The notes under the pieces: model-generated | What the model was told of the DNA's origin: nothing | Seen by the model: the letters and a program-made list of their open reading frames with translations, nothing else | Database searches by the model: none | NCBI GenBank assembly: GCA_041658785.1 | Contig: JBAZZL010000002.1 | Coordinates: 11,946 to 75,945, forward strand | Direction: 5' to 3' | From: JAHJGG01 sp041658785 | GTDB lineage: Bacteria; Patescibacteriota; Patescibacteriia; Magasanikbacterales; UBA922 | DNA length: 64,000 nucleotides | Shown: one piece after another, positions 1 through 7,365 of the stretch | Position numbering within the stretch: position 1 is the first letter of the stretch | Layout: every line of letters begins with the position of its first letter | Position numbers and translations under genes: made by a program

Positions 1-328
1 TATCCCCCACTCTTAAAATCTTGGTAATAAACGGCTGACCAAACCAAATAACTCTAATTCTGCCAGTCTCGTCCGCCACCACCGCCTCGGTGATAATTTT
101 GCGCTTGCGCGGACTGCGCTTGTTGGCGATAATCTCAATCTTGCCTTTTACTGTAGTCTGCATGCCGTCTTTTAGGTCTTTAATCAGGGTAACTTGACTA
201 TAATCTTCATAGCGAAACGGGAAATAAAAAAGCAGGTCTTGGACAATTTCCACGCCCAGGCGCCTTAGTTTTCTTTCCAACGTCTTGCCAACGCGATTTA
301 ACTCAGTAACTTTGGTTTTCAAATTCAT
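1..328 (-). CDS. recG: ATP-dependent DNA helicase RecG, N-terminal fragment (cut by window edge)
   Basis: Reading leftward from an ATG at 328, an open frame of 109 codons runs off the window. The translation begins MNLKTKVTELNRVGKTLERK, continues with a helix-hairpin-helix-like stretch ending LLFYFPFRYEDYS, and then an OB-fold region with VVADETGRIRVIWFGQP. This is the wedge domain of RecG, which recognises stalled forks and branched DNA; the helicase motor domains would lie beyond the edge. Family knowledge: RecG remodels replication forks and Holliday junctions. The start agrees with the usual position of the LxGVG-type motif (here LNRVG at residues 10-14). It is transcribed divergently from the neighbouring tRNA gene. 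The identification rests on the N-terminus only. Confidence 0.88.
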   Translation of the reverse strand, partial: MNLKTKVTELNRVGKTLERKLRRLGVEIVQDLLFYFPFRYEDYSQVTLIKDLKDGMQTTVKGKIEIIANKRSPRKRKIITEAVVADETGRIRVIWFGQPFITKILRVGD

Positions 329-372
329 AGCAAATCAATTGTAGCACAAAATCTTCTCTCAAGGAAAATGCC

Positions 373-401
373 TTGACTGATACCCGTTTTTTTATTATAC
401 T
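373..401 (+). promoter_or_regulatory. Sigma70-type promoter of tRNA-Arg
   Basis: A -35 box TTGACT (373-378), a 17-bp spacer and a -10 box TATACT (396-401) place the start of transcription near 408, about 9 bases before the mature tRNA. The same consensus architecture recurs at the other RNA genes in this window. Confidence 0.75.
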
Positions 402-416
402 TTTGGCAATATTAAA

Positions 417-488
417 GCGCCCATAGTTTAATGGATAGAACGCGAGATTGCGGATCTCGTAATGCAGGTTCGATTCCTGCTAGGCGCA
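417..488 (+). tRNA. tRNA-Arg, anticodon GCG
   Basis: A 72-base cloverleaf: acceptor GCGCCCA paired with TAGGCGC (one C-A mismatch), D arm GTTT/GAAC, anticodon stem CGAGA/TCTCG around the loop TTGCGGA, a four-base variable loop, and T arm GCAGG-TTCGATT-CCTGC. Loop positions 34-36 read GCG, which decodes CGC and, by wobble, CGU. CCA is not encoded. Most bacteria use an ACG anticodon edited to inosine for these codons, so a GCG anticodon is unusual. Confidence 0.9.
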
Positions 489-490
489 CA

Positions 491-525
491 AAAAACTCGT
501 CCGCCAGCTGGCGGACGAGTTTTTA
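491..525. terminator. Rho-independent terminator after tRNA-Arg
   Basis: A perfect 15-bp stem (arms 491-505 and 510-524) with a four-base AGCT loop, A-rich on one side and T-rich on the other, so it can act in both directions. It sits three bases after the tRNA and faces the convergent gene that ends at 561. The GTCCGCCAGCTGGCGGAC core recurs at 49412-49437 and, in variant form, inside topA, so it may be a dispersed palindrome reused as a terminator. Confidence 0.85.
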
Positions 526-560
526 TTTTGTGTCATGTTGTCTGCATTATGTGTCGCGTC

Positions 561-1064
561 TTAGTGTATCCGCCAATTCCTAGCCATCCGATCCGTCAAA
601 GGTTCTTCTTCTTTATCCACATCCTCTTTTAAAAATTCTTTTAATGTGTGCCTAATCTCAATTGGATTCATATCCAAGAGCGGAATGCGGAGAACCGGGC
701 GAAATGTGCTTGAAGTTTCCAAAAAAAGAGTCTTTACATGCGGCGGCTCATAGATAATGTAAAAAAAACTAAATTCCGACCAAGCATAAAAACGATTGCT
801 TACTATAATCCCGAGTTCAGAAATTTTAAACGGTATTTGCAGCGGTTCCTGATGGGATTGTAAAAACAAAATTACCGCGAACAAAATAATGATCAAAGCA
901 AACAAAAAATTGCCGGTAAACATCGCAAATAATACCAAACCCAGTCCTATCGTTATTCCCAGTATATACCACAAAACTCCGCGCTCGTGCCGCTCATATT
1001 CCTGAATCGTCCACTCATGCAGAACATCTCCAACTAATGTTGTTTCGTTAATTTGTTTTGGCAT
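561..1064 (-). CDS. Conserved small membrane protein, function unknown
   Basis: 167 residues. A hydrophilic N-terminus (about 1-30) is followed by two adjacent hydrophobic helices at roughly 31-50 and 52-68, with a very short turn between them. A soluble C-terminal domain of about 95 residues follows, with alternating hydrophobic strands (for example FKISELGIIVSNRFYAWSEF). This layout (a helical hairpin plus a small beta-rich domain) resembles the DUF5673-like or PH-like membrane proteins common in CPR genomes; I cannot assign a family with certainty. It stands alone, convergent with tRNA-Arg. The 200 bases upstream hold an 18-bp tandem duplication that may contain its promoter. Confidence 0.7.
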   Translation of the reverse strand: MPKQINETTLVGDVLHEWTIQEYERHERGVLWYILGITIGLGLVLFAMFTGNFLFALIIILFAVILFLQSHQEPLQIPFKISELGIIVSNRFYAWSEFSFFYIIYEPPHVKTLFLETSSTFRPVLRIPLLDMNPIEIRHTLKEFLKEDVDKEEEPLTDRMARNWRIH

Positions 1065-1136
1065 ATTTTTTACTTAAACCAGCCGTTTCCTTATCGCCTT
1101 ATTATTACCCTGTCTCGGCCGATAAGAAAACTTTTT

Positions 1137-1172
1137 TAATGTACCCGTATATATTAATGTACCCGTATATAT
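1137..1172. repeat. Perfect tandem duplication, 2 x 18 bp
   Basis: Two exact head-to-tail copies of TAATGTACCCGTATATAT lie between the divergent genes at 1064 and 1269. Each contains an AT-rich TATATA core. They could be paired binding sites or a simple duplication; nothing in the sequence decides. Confidence 0.8.
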
Positions 1173-1220
1173 CATAGCATATACGTTGCGCGAAAGCAAA
1201 CAAAATAATTCAGCGCAATC

Positions 1221-1249
1221 TTGCAAATATACAAAAAATCCGCTATAGT
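1221..1249 (+). promoter_or_regulatory. Probable promoter of the LCP gene
   Basis: TTGCAA (1221-1226), a 17-bp spacer and TATAGT (1244-1249) lie 20 bases before the start codon at 1269. The predicted 5' untranslated region is very short, about 12 bases. Confidence 0.55.
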
Positions 1250-1268
1250 ATAATATGGATAGTATAGG

Positions 1269-2711
1269 ATGAACAGTATGGAAAACCAGCCGCTCAATTT
1301 TTTAGAAACAACAGACCAAAAAGATCCACAGGAACCACAGCGATCTCCCAGACGATCTATTTTTTTTATAGGCCTTGCCTTGCTGATATTTTTTGCCGGC
1401 TGTATTGCCTACGGCTCTATAAAGTATCAAATGCCAGACGATCCTGCGGATTATGATCCAGTCACCCTCGCACCCAAAAAACCAGAAGGACTGCTAAAGA
1501 GAATCGGCCACTTTGTATTCAACCGAGATGCGGTACTGGAAGGAACTCGCGACGACCGGATAAATTTGCTTTTACTGGGGATGGGCGGTATTGGGCATGA
1601 TGGTCCATTTCTGACTGATACCATTATTATCGCCAGTATAAAACCATCCACAAACCAAATTGCGATGATATCAATTCCGCGAGATCTGGGAGCCAAAATC
1701 CCCGGCCACGGATGGAATAAAATCAACCATGCCAATGCCTATGGCGAAGCAGAAAAAAAAGATTGGGGCGCGGCCTTTGCGGCCGAAGTTGTAGAAGATA
1801 CTTTTGACATCGCTATCCAATACTATGTCCGTATTGACTTCAAAGCTTTTGAAGAAATCGTAGACGAAATGAATGGCGTGGCTATCAATGTTGAGCGTCC
1901 ATTCACAGATTCGCTTTATCCGGCGCAAAATGAAGAATACCAAACATTGACTTTCTCAGCCGGGGTCCAAACCATGGATGGAAAACGAGCGCTCCAATAT
2001 GTCCGTTCGCGCCACGGCTCAAACGACGAAGGTTCTGATTTTGCCCGCGCCAAAAGGCAGCAAAAGCTGATTCTTGCGCTCAAAGATAAGATATTATCAT
2101 TTGGAACTCTGGCCAATCCAGTAAAAATAAATAATATAATGAAAACGCTTAACAGACATATTACGACAAACATGGAATTCCCCGACACTATTGCTTTAAT
2201 AAAATTTGCAAAAGAAATTGATACCACGAACATCGTCAGGCTGGTTTTGGATACCAGTCCGGAAGGATACCTGCAAAATTCTTTTACCGAAGATGGAGCA
2301 TTTATCCTTGAGCCAAAAAGCGGTGATTTCAAACAAATTAATTCTCTCATCAAAAATATATTTGAAGAAAAACTGCCTTCCTATTTTGACGATACGCCCG
2401 CGCAAACAAAGCCTGTGTACACCACGGCAAACATTGAAATACAAAACGGCGCCTGGAACGCTGGAATGGCCATGCGGATAAAAAAAACGCTTGAAGACAA
2501 CGGATTTCAAGTAACGAAAATAGGAAATACCCAAGAACGGCCGCAAGCGGAAAGTGGAATATTTACGATTTCAGATAAAAATCCCAGCGATGTCTTGGCC
2601 GGCCTGCAAAACGAACTGCGCATCCCCATAAAACAAGCCGCTCCTTACGGCATATCTGCTGCCAGCACGACTGATATTTTGATTATTTTGGGAGAAAATT
2701 TTAATGAATAA
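1269..2711 (+). CDS. LytR-CpsA-Psr (LCP) family cell-wall protein
   Basis: 480 residues. The N-terminal cytoplasmic segment (1-30) is rich in polar residues. One transmembrane helix follows (about 31-50, IFFIGLALLIFFAGCIAYGS), and then an extracellular LCP domain (about 95-310). LCP hallmarks are visible: DRINLLLLGMGG, a TDTIIIASI strand, SIPRDL and the arginine-containing QYVRSRHGSNDEGSDFAR segment. LCP enzymes move polyprenyl-pyrophosphate-linked glycopolymers onto peptidoglycan or other acceptors. The last 95 residues (NIEIQNGAWNAGMAMRIKKT onward) match a LytR C-terminal domain. A monocistronic arrangement fits its own promoter at 1221; the next gene begins 116 bases later, beyond a palindrome. 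The family is clear; the glycopolymer transferred is unknown. Confidence 0.88.
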   Translation: MNSMENQPLNFLETTDQKDPQEPQRSPRRSIFFIGLALLIFFAGCIAYGSIKYQMPDDPADYDPVTLAPKKPEGLLKRIGHFVFNRDAVLEGTRDDRINLLLLGMGGIGHDGPFLTDTIIIASIKPSTNQIAMISIPRDLGAKIPGHGWNKINHANAYGEAEKKDWGAAFAAEVVEDTFDIAIQYYVRIDFKAFEEIVDEMNGVAINVERPFTDSLYPAQNEEYQTLTFSAGVQTMDGKRALQYVRSRHGSNDEGSDFARAKRQQKLILALKDKILSFGTLANPVKINNIMKTLNRHITTNMEFPDTIALIKFAKEIDTTNIVRLVLDTSPEGYLQNSFTEDGAFILEPKSGDFKQINSLIKNIFEEKLPSYFDDTPAQTKPVYTTANIEIQNGAWNAGMAMRIKKTLEDNGFQVTKIGNTQERPQAESGIFTISDKNPSDVLAGLQNELRIPIKQAAPYGISAASTTDILIILGENFNE

Positions 2712-2739
2712 AATAATCCAAATGCAAGAAATTTTATTG

Positions 2740-2795
2740 GAATCTACGAATATCCGAATGAGTTAAATTTACACTATTCGGATATTCGTAGATTC
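2740..2795. repeat. Perfect 20-bp inverted repeat between LCP gene and der
   Basis: Arms GAATCTACGAATATCCGAAT (2740-2759) and its exact reverse complement (2776-2795) surround a 16-base loop. No T-run follows, so it is not a typical terminator. The right-arm sequence recurs with few changes at 46330-46360 between rplF and rpsH, so this belongs to a dispersed family. Confidence 0.85.
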
Positions 2796-2827
2796 GGATG
2801 TCATCCGTATATTAGGATTACATTTAT

Positions 2828-4198
2828 ATGGCCACTCCAGCCGCAATCCAATCTGACAATCTCCCCGTCGTCGCCCTCGTCGGCCGGGTTAATGTCGGCA
2901 AATCAACTTTATTCAATCGCTTAATTGAAGAAAAAAAAGCGATTGTTTCCAACATCCCCGGAACTACGCGCACCAGTAATGAAGGTGCGGCTCTTTGGCG
3001 CGGCAAAGAACTAAAAATAATTGACACGGGCGGACTAGCCTTTACCGACAATGTCCCGCTGGAAGATGAAATTATTAAACAGACAGAAATCGCCATTAAA
3101 CATGCTGATATCATCGTAATGGTTACGGATGTTGAATATGGTATTTTGCCGCAAGAAAAAGAGTTGGCCAAAAAATTAAAAATGTCAGGCAAACCAATTG
3201 TCTTGGTAGCTAATAAAGTTGACAGCCAAAACAAAGAAATGGAGATTGAACATAGTGTCTGGAGCCGGCTCAACCTCGGCCACCCCTTTTTAATTTCAGC
3301 CGCCAATGGCAGAAATATCGGCGACCTGCTTGATTTACTATTCAAAAAATGCGGCCAGATTAAAAAAAGGCCGAAACAATTTAAGGAAAAAAAAGAACCA
3401 ATTATCAAAATCAGCATCATTGGCAAGCCAAATGTTGGCAAATCCTCGCTCTTCAACAAGCTGATTGGCGAAGAAAAAGCAATTGTCAATGCCCTGCCGC
3501 ATACCACGCGTGAATCCCACAATACTCTGGTTAAATACGAAAATCAGCTGATTGATTTTATTGATACTGCCGGTATTAGAAGAAAAACCAAAGTGGAGGG
3601 CGGTTTGGAGTGGGAGGGTATTGGCAAAAGTCTGAACTCAATAGAAGAATCAGACCTGGCGCTTTTTGTGATTGATGGCAATGAAACCATCTCCAGCCAA
3701 GATATGCAGCTGGGCGGGCTTTTAGAAAAAAAATCAAAAAGTGTTATAATTTTAGTAAATAAATGGGATCTGTCCGACGACAACAGCGAAAAAAATCAAA
3801 AAGAAGTGAAAAAAAAAGCGCTGGTTTATTTCCCCCATCTGAAATTCTCGCCCATCATGCTCGTCAGCGGCAAAACCGGCCTAAACACCCACAAAATCTT
3901 CCCGCTCATTATGACCGTATGGCAAGCGCGGCAGACGACAATTACTGATCGCGATCTGGAAACATTTTTGAAAAATTGCGTCAGAAATAAACAACCCAGC
4001 CGAGGCAAAGGCACCCGCCACCCGGAACTCATGGGTCTGCGGCAAATCAATACCGCCCCGCCCATTTTTGAACTCTTCATCAAGCCAAAAACATCGGTGC
4101 ACAGTTCGTATGTCAGCTATCTGGAAAACAAATTAAGAGAACGATTTGACTTTTTGGGTACGCCGATTGTGATTAAGCTGACGAAGATGAAGAAATAA
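2828..4198 (+). CDS. der: Ribosome biogenesis GTPase Der (EngA)
   Basis: 456 residues with the tandem double-GTPase layout unique to Der. G-domain 1 has P-loop GRVNVGKST (19-27), DTGG and NKVD. G-domain 2 has P-loop GKPNVGKSS near residue 200, DTAG and NKWD. A C-terminal KH-like domain (about 360-456) ends KLTKMKK. The usual first P-loop is GRPNVGKS; here valine replaces proline, which should not abolish nucleotide binding. Der acts in late assembly of the 50S subunit. The N-terminal extension of about 12 residues before the first strand is longer than usual, but no better start is visible. Strong identification. Confidence 0.96.
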   Translation: MATPAAIQSDNLPVVALVGRVNVGKSTLFNRLIEEKKAIVSNIPGTTRTSNEGAALWRGKELKIIDTGGLAFTDNVPLEDEIIKQTEIAIKHADIIVMVTDVEYGILPQEKELAKKLKMSGKPIVLVANKVDSQNKEMEIEHSVWSRLNLGHPFLISAANGRNIGDLLDLLFKKCGQIKKRPKQFKEKKEPIIKISIIGKPNVGKSSLFNKLIGEEKAIVNALPHTTRESHNTLVKYENQLIDFIDTAGIRRKTKVEGGLEWEGIGKSLNSIEESDLALFVIDGNETISSQDMQLGGLLEKKSKSVIILVNKWDLSDDNSEKNQKEVKKKALVYFPHLKFSPIMLVSGKTGLNTHKIFPLIMTVWQARQTTITDRDLETFLKNCVRNKQPSRGKGTRHPELMGLRQINTAPPIFELFIKPKTSVHSSYVSYLENKLRERFDFLGTPIVIKLTKMKK

Positions 4199-4201
4199 AT
4201 A

Positions 4202-4713
4202 GATACGAAATACGAAAGAATACGAAATTACGAAAATAAACTTTACGAAGAATATTATATTTTATGCCACAAGGAGGTAAACAATATATATTGAGAAAAA
4301 ACGACTTACTTTATCCGGAACTTAGTTTCCGTATTAACGGAGTATTATTTGAAGTGTATAGACAAATGGGTGGCGGACATCATGAAAAATATTATCAAAA
4401 AGCCGTTGTTCTTGGATTATTGAAAGAAAAAATTAAATTCAGAGAACAAGTCTATGTGCCGTTAAAGTTTAATGATAAAATTGTGGGAAAATATTTTTTA
4501 GACTTTTTAATTGAAGATAAAATTATTTTAGAGTTAAAAAGAGGCAAGATGATACCAATACTCAATTTAAAACAGACAAAACAATACTTATCCACATTAA
4601 ATTTAAAATTAGGAATTGTTGCCAGCTTTACGCAAGAAGGGGTCGTGATAAAAAGAATAATAAATGAATACTAACTGTCTTTCGTAATTTCGTATTCTTT
4701 CGTATTTCGTATC
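4202..4713. mobile_element. IVS-like element: GxxExxY ORF enclosed by perfect 34-bp inverted repeats
   Basis: The left arm at 4202-4235 and the right arm at 4680-4713 are exact reverse complements over 34 bases. Each arm is built from degenerate TACGAAA-type heptamers. They enclose one ORF (4264-4674) with little to spare, giving the layout of a stem with an ORF in its loop. The element fits between der (stop at 4198) and pth (start at 4717) with 3 bases on either side. A further copy of the right arm with one mismatch lies alone at 26499-26532. No terminal transposase is present. The mobile nature is inferred from the layout and the dispersed arm. Confidence 0.7.
4264..4674 (+). CDS. GxxExxY family protein (PD-(D/E)XK nuclease-like)
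   Basis: 136 residues. The family signature is present: LLYPELSFRINGVLFEVYRQ, then MGGGHHEKYYQKA (G-x-x-x-E-x-x-Y arrangement), then FLDFLIEDKIILELK, which supplies the D...E-x-K of a PD-(D/E)XK nuclease core. A C-terminal stretch LKLGIVASFTQEGVVIKRI completes the fold. The biochemical role is unknown; members are known as isolated ORFs and as ORFs inside rRNA insertions. An ideal ribosome-binding site AAGGAGGT lies inside this frame at 4270-4277, followed by a TTG at 4291 whose product starts MRKNDLLYPEL, so the true start may be 4291 rather than the ATG at 4264. The gene sits inside inverted repeats. Confidence 0.85.
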   Translation: MPQGGKQYILRKNDLLYPELSFRINGVLFEVYRQMGGGHHEKYYQKAVVLGLLKEKIKFREQVYVPLKFNDKIVGKYFLDFLIEDKIILELKRGKMIPILNLKQTKQYLSTLNLKLGIVASFTQEGVVIKRIINEY

Positions 4714-4716
4714 ATT

Positions 4717-5265
4717 ATGAAAATAATCATCGGCCTCGGCAATCCGGGAAAAGATTATCAGAAGACGCGCCACAACGCCGGGTTTATGGTTGTTGACGCT
4801 CTGTGTGAAAAATTTAAAGAATACGGCGTTTCCGACTGGTCGCTCTCCAAAAAATTCAACGCCGAAGTCTCTGAAGTAAAAATAAAAGACGAAAATATCC
4901 TGCTCGTGAAACCCATGACTTTTATGAATCGTTCCGGCGAAACCGCCCATCTCATCATGCGCTTTTACAAACTGCCTCCCAAAGATCTGATAATTATTCA
5001 CGATGACAAGGACTTGAAGCTCGGCGAAATAAAAATCCAGACCGACCGCGGCGACGCCGGACACAATGGCGTGAAATCAGTCATTGAACACCTCGGGACA
5101 AAAGATTTTACCAGAGTCCGCGTGGGGATCGCGAGCGAAGAGGAAAAAAAGATGAGTGATACTTCAAAATTCGTTTTAGGAAAATTTGGAATCAGAGAGA
5201 AAAAACGATTCAATGAGGCGGCAAGGCGGACGGTTGAAGAAATTAAAAAGGTGATAAAAAATTAA
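4717..5265 (+). CDS. pth: Peptidyl-tRNA hydrolase
   Basis: 182 residues, close to the usual 185-195. MKIIIGLGNPGKDYQKTRHN carries the GLGNPG motif, the catalytic-type histidine in TRHNAGF and the substrate-contact asparagine. PMTFMNRSGE and IIHDDKDLKLGEIKI are further signatures. RGDAGHNGVKSVIEHLGTKD contains the conserved GHNG. The enzyme releases tRNA from peptidyl-tRNAs lost from stalled ribosomes. Its ATG is 3 bases after the right arm of the inverted-repeat element, so its own leader has been replaced by, or lies within, that repeat. Confidence 0.97.
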   Translation: MKIIIGLGNPGKDYQKTRHNAGFMVVDALCEKFKEYGVSDWSLSKKFNAEVSEVKIKDENILLVKPMTFMNRSGETAHLIMRFYKLPPKDLIIIHDDKDLKLGEIKIQTDRGDAGHNGVKSVIEHLGTKDFTRVRVGIASEEEKKMSDTSKFVLGKFGIREKKRFNEAARRTVEEIKKVIKN

Positions 5266-5370
5266 ACGAAATTATACGGAATTATACAAAATTGGACAAA
5301 ATTTTTTTTAATTTATTTTAATTCTGTTCAATTCTTTATAATTTCGTTTAATTTTGTATAATTCCCTACA
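5262..5370. repeat. Inverted repeat of AT-rich tandem units between pth and dprA
   Basis: The left half contains AATTAAACGAAATTATACGG and further AATTATAC units. The right half contains the complementary series ending in TTTCGTTTAATTTTGTATAA. The arms meet with almost no loop, so this is an ORF-less palindrome of the same general design as the ORF-bearing element at 4202. It also overlaps the last codons of pth. Confidence 0.65.
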
Positions 5371-5378
5371 ACCTCCTA

Positions 5379-6458
5379 ATGCTAAAAGAGATCTTATTAT
5401 CTTACTTCCCTAAAATCACCCCCAAACGCTACCGCCAACTGGCGGCGGCTTTTTCTTCATTCGCGGAAATCAAAAGCGCCGGCTTTGATGAGTTCAAAAA
5501 GCTTGGCTGGGAAGATGATTTGGCAACCGCGTTTTTGCTCTGGCGGGATAAACTGGAGGAAGAGAAAATAACTAAGGTTTTAGATCAAGAAAAAATCCAT
5601 TGCGTTACGCCGAACGATCCGGAATATCCGGCCAACCTCAAACAGATTTATGATCCGCCCTTTTGCCTGTTTGTCCGCGGCGAATTGAAAAAGGATGATT
5701 TTTGCTTGGCCGTGGTCGGCACCAGAAAATTCAGCCGATATGGCCGGCAGATTACCGAGGAAATCGTGGCGGAGCTCGCCCGCGCCGGCATTACCATCAT
5801 AAGCGGGCTGGCGCTGGGGATAGACGGCATCGCGCACGAAACGGCTTTGCAAGCAGGCGGAAACACGGTTGCCGTGCTCGGTTCAGGCATCAATCGCAGT
5901 CATGTCTACCCCAGCGCGCATCGCCGCCTCGCGGAAAAAATCATTCAGGCCGGCGGCGCAGTCATTTCCGAATACCCGCCCGGCGGCCTGCCAAGCAAAT
6001 TCACTTTCCCCCGCCGAAATAGAATTATCGCCGGTATGTCGCTCGGCACCCTGGTAACCGAAGCGGGCGAAGCGAGCGGCGCCCTGATCACTGCCCAATG
6101 CTCGCTGGACAACAATCGCGAGGTCTTTACCGTGCCGCACAATATCACTTCGCAAACCGGCATCGGCCCCAATAATTTATTAAAACAGGGTGCTCTGCCG
6201 GTAACAAACGCTCAAGATATTATTGACGCCTTGAATCTGCGCGACATCAAACAATTCGTCTCCAATCGCGAAGTCATCCCCGACTCCCCCACTGAAGCAA
6301 AATTGCTTGAACACCTCTCCCGCGAGCCGATTCATGTTGACAGCCTGATCAAACAATCCAAATTAGACAGCCCAACTGTAAATAGCACTCTCACGCTCAT
6401 GGAAATGAAAGGAAAAGTGCGGAATTTGGGCGGGATGATGTATGTGTTGGCGAGGTAA
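5379..6458 (+). CDS. dprA: DNA-processing protein DprA (Smf)
   Basis: 359 residues in three parts. The first is an N-terminal helical (SAM/HhH-like) domain at about 1-75. The second is the Rossmann-fold core with AVVGTRKFSRYGRQ, TIISGLALGIDGIAHETALQ, VAVLGSGINRSHVYPSAHR, FPRRNRIIAGMS and VVTEA/GALITAQ-type motifs. The third is a C-terminal winged-helix domain (about 295-359, LLEHLSREPIHVDSLIKQSK). DprA protects incoming single-stranded DNA and loads RecA during natural transformation; it is widespread in CPR bacteria. Stand-alone gene between two palindromes. No convincing Shine-Dalgarno sequence is seen. Confidence 0.95.
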   Translation: MLKEILLSYFPKITPKRYRQLAAAFSSFAEIKSAGFDEFKKLGWEDDLATAFLLWRDKLEEEKITKVLDQEKIHCVTPNDPEYPANLKQIYDPPFCLFVRGELKKDDFCLAVVGTRKFSRYGRQITEEIVAELARAGITIISGLALGIDGIAHETALQAGGNTVAVLGSGINRSHVYPSAHRRLAEKIIQAGGAVISEYPPGGLPSKFTFPRRNRIIAGMSLGTLVTEAGEASGALITAQCSLDNNREVFTVPHNITSQTGIGPNNLLKQGALPVTNAQDIIDALNLRDIKQFVSNREVIPDSPTEAKLLEHLSREPIHVDSLIKQSKLDSPTVNSTLTLMEMKGKVRNLGGMMYVLAR

Positions 6459-6507
6459 CAAAACTGTCATTCCGAGCCCTCGCGGGCGAGGAATCCCTTT
6501 TTTATTT

Positions 6508-6537
6508 TATTGACACTATTCGTTAAACCATGCTAAA
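6508..6537 (+). promoter_or_regulatory. Possible promoter upstream of membrane protein gene
   Basis: TTGACA (6508-6513), an 18-bp spacer and TAAAAT (6532-6537). The -35 box is perfect and the -10 box is acceptable. The resulting leader would contain the inverted repeat at 6546-6650. A GC-rich hairpin with a T-run just upstream (around 6470-6500) may end dprA transcription. Confidence 0.45.
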
Positions 6538-6545
6538 ATGCCGAT

Positions 6546-6650
6546 TAGTTAATTGGTTTAATAGTTTAAGGGTGCGGACAGGAACTACTTATCTTAATAC
6601 ACACACTATCAAACCAATCAACCAATAAACCATTAAACTAATAATCATAA
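6546..6650. repeat. Inverted repeat of TAAACCAAT-type units
   Basis: A left arm with AGTTAATTGGTTTAATAGTT and a right arm with complementary AAACCAATCAACCAATAAAC units are separated by a spacer of about 40 bases. The same AAACCAATAAACC units occur inside folC at 8378-8412. Confidence 0.6.
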
Positions 6651-6658
6651 CCAAATCT

Positions 6659-7327
6659 ATGCGCAAAAAAATCCTCTTCATCGTCCTCTTCGCCCTCGTC
6701 GGCTTTGGAGCGATGAAAGTGCCGTTTAGCCAGCTGGTCGGCGCGGAGAATCTCCGCTTCAGCTTGTTTGACTTTTACGGCCCAATCGCCGGCGCGTTTG
6801 TCGGCTCTGTCTGGGGGCTCGTAACTGTCGGCCTCATGCAGTTAATTAACTGGACTTTTGCCGGCTTTCCGGTGGACACCGGCACCATCCTCCGTTTCTT
6901 TCCGGTGCTGTTCGGCGTCCTCTATTTTGCCAAACATCAAAAATGGACGCTCGCTATCCCGGTTCTCGCCATGATCGCCTTTTGGGCGCATCCCGAAAGC
7001 CGCGCGGCTTGGTACTTCGCGCTTTATTGGACCATCCCGCTGATCATGTATCCTTTCCACAAAAAATTTATCTTTGCCCGCGCCCTTGGCACTACTTTTA
7101 CCCAGCACGCGGTCGGCGGCGCTCTCTGGGTCTGGGTGTTCAACATGAAAGCGGCGCTCTGGATCGGCCTGATTCCAGTCGTTTGGAAAGAACGAATGCT
7201 GATGGCGATCGGCATTACCATTACTTATATTGTCTTTAATTATCTTTTCAGCTTGGTGCAAGTAAAAACTAGCTTCAAACTCCCATTTGTTACGCTCCAT
7301 CCGCGGTTCGTCGTCCGAACAAAATAA
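6659..7327 (+). CDS. Integral membrane protein, ECF transporter S-component-like
   Basis: 222 residues with about six hydrophobic segments. The stretch FSLFDFYGPIAGAFVGSVWGLVTVG (near residues 35-59) resembles the substrate-binding membrane (S) components of ECF vitamin transporters, where a small-residue helix after a loop is typical. No ATPase or T-component gene lies nearby, so the assignment is tentative and the substrate is unknown. It begins with a basic MRKK followed by a signal-anchor-like helix. A terminator lies 6 bases after the stop. In the absence of homology searching, 'conserved membrane protein' is the safe label. Confidence 0.6.
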   Translation: MRKKILFIVLFALVGFGAMKVPFSQLVGAENLRFSLFDFYGPIAGAFVGSVWGLVTVGLMQLINWTFAGFPVDTGTILRFFPVLFGVLYFAKHQKWTLAIPVLAMIAFWAHPESRAAWYFALYWTIPLIMYPFHKKFIFARALGTTFTQHAVGGALWVWVFNMKAALWIGLIPVVWKERMLMAIGITITYIVFNYLFSLVQVKTSFKLPFVTLHPRFVVRTK

Positions 7328-7332
7328 GCCGC

Positions 7333-7361
7333 GCGCCTCCTTTCAGCGGAGGCGCTTTTTC
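7333..7361 (+). terminator. Rho-independent terminator
   Basis: GCGCCTCC (7333-7340) pairs perfectly with GGAGGCGC (7348-7355), with a 7-base loop and five Ts. It ends the membrane-protein transcript just 5 bases before the folC start codon, so folC needs its own promoter upstream of, or inside, this region. Confidence 0.85.
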
Positions 7362-7365
7362 TGTT

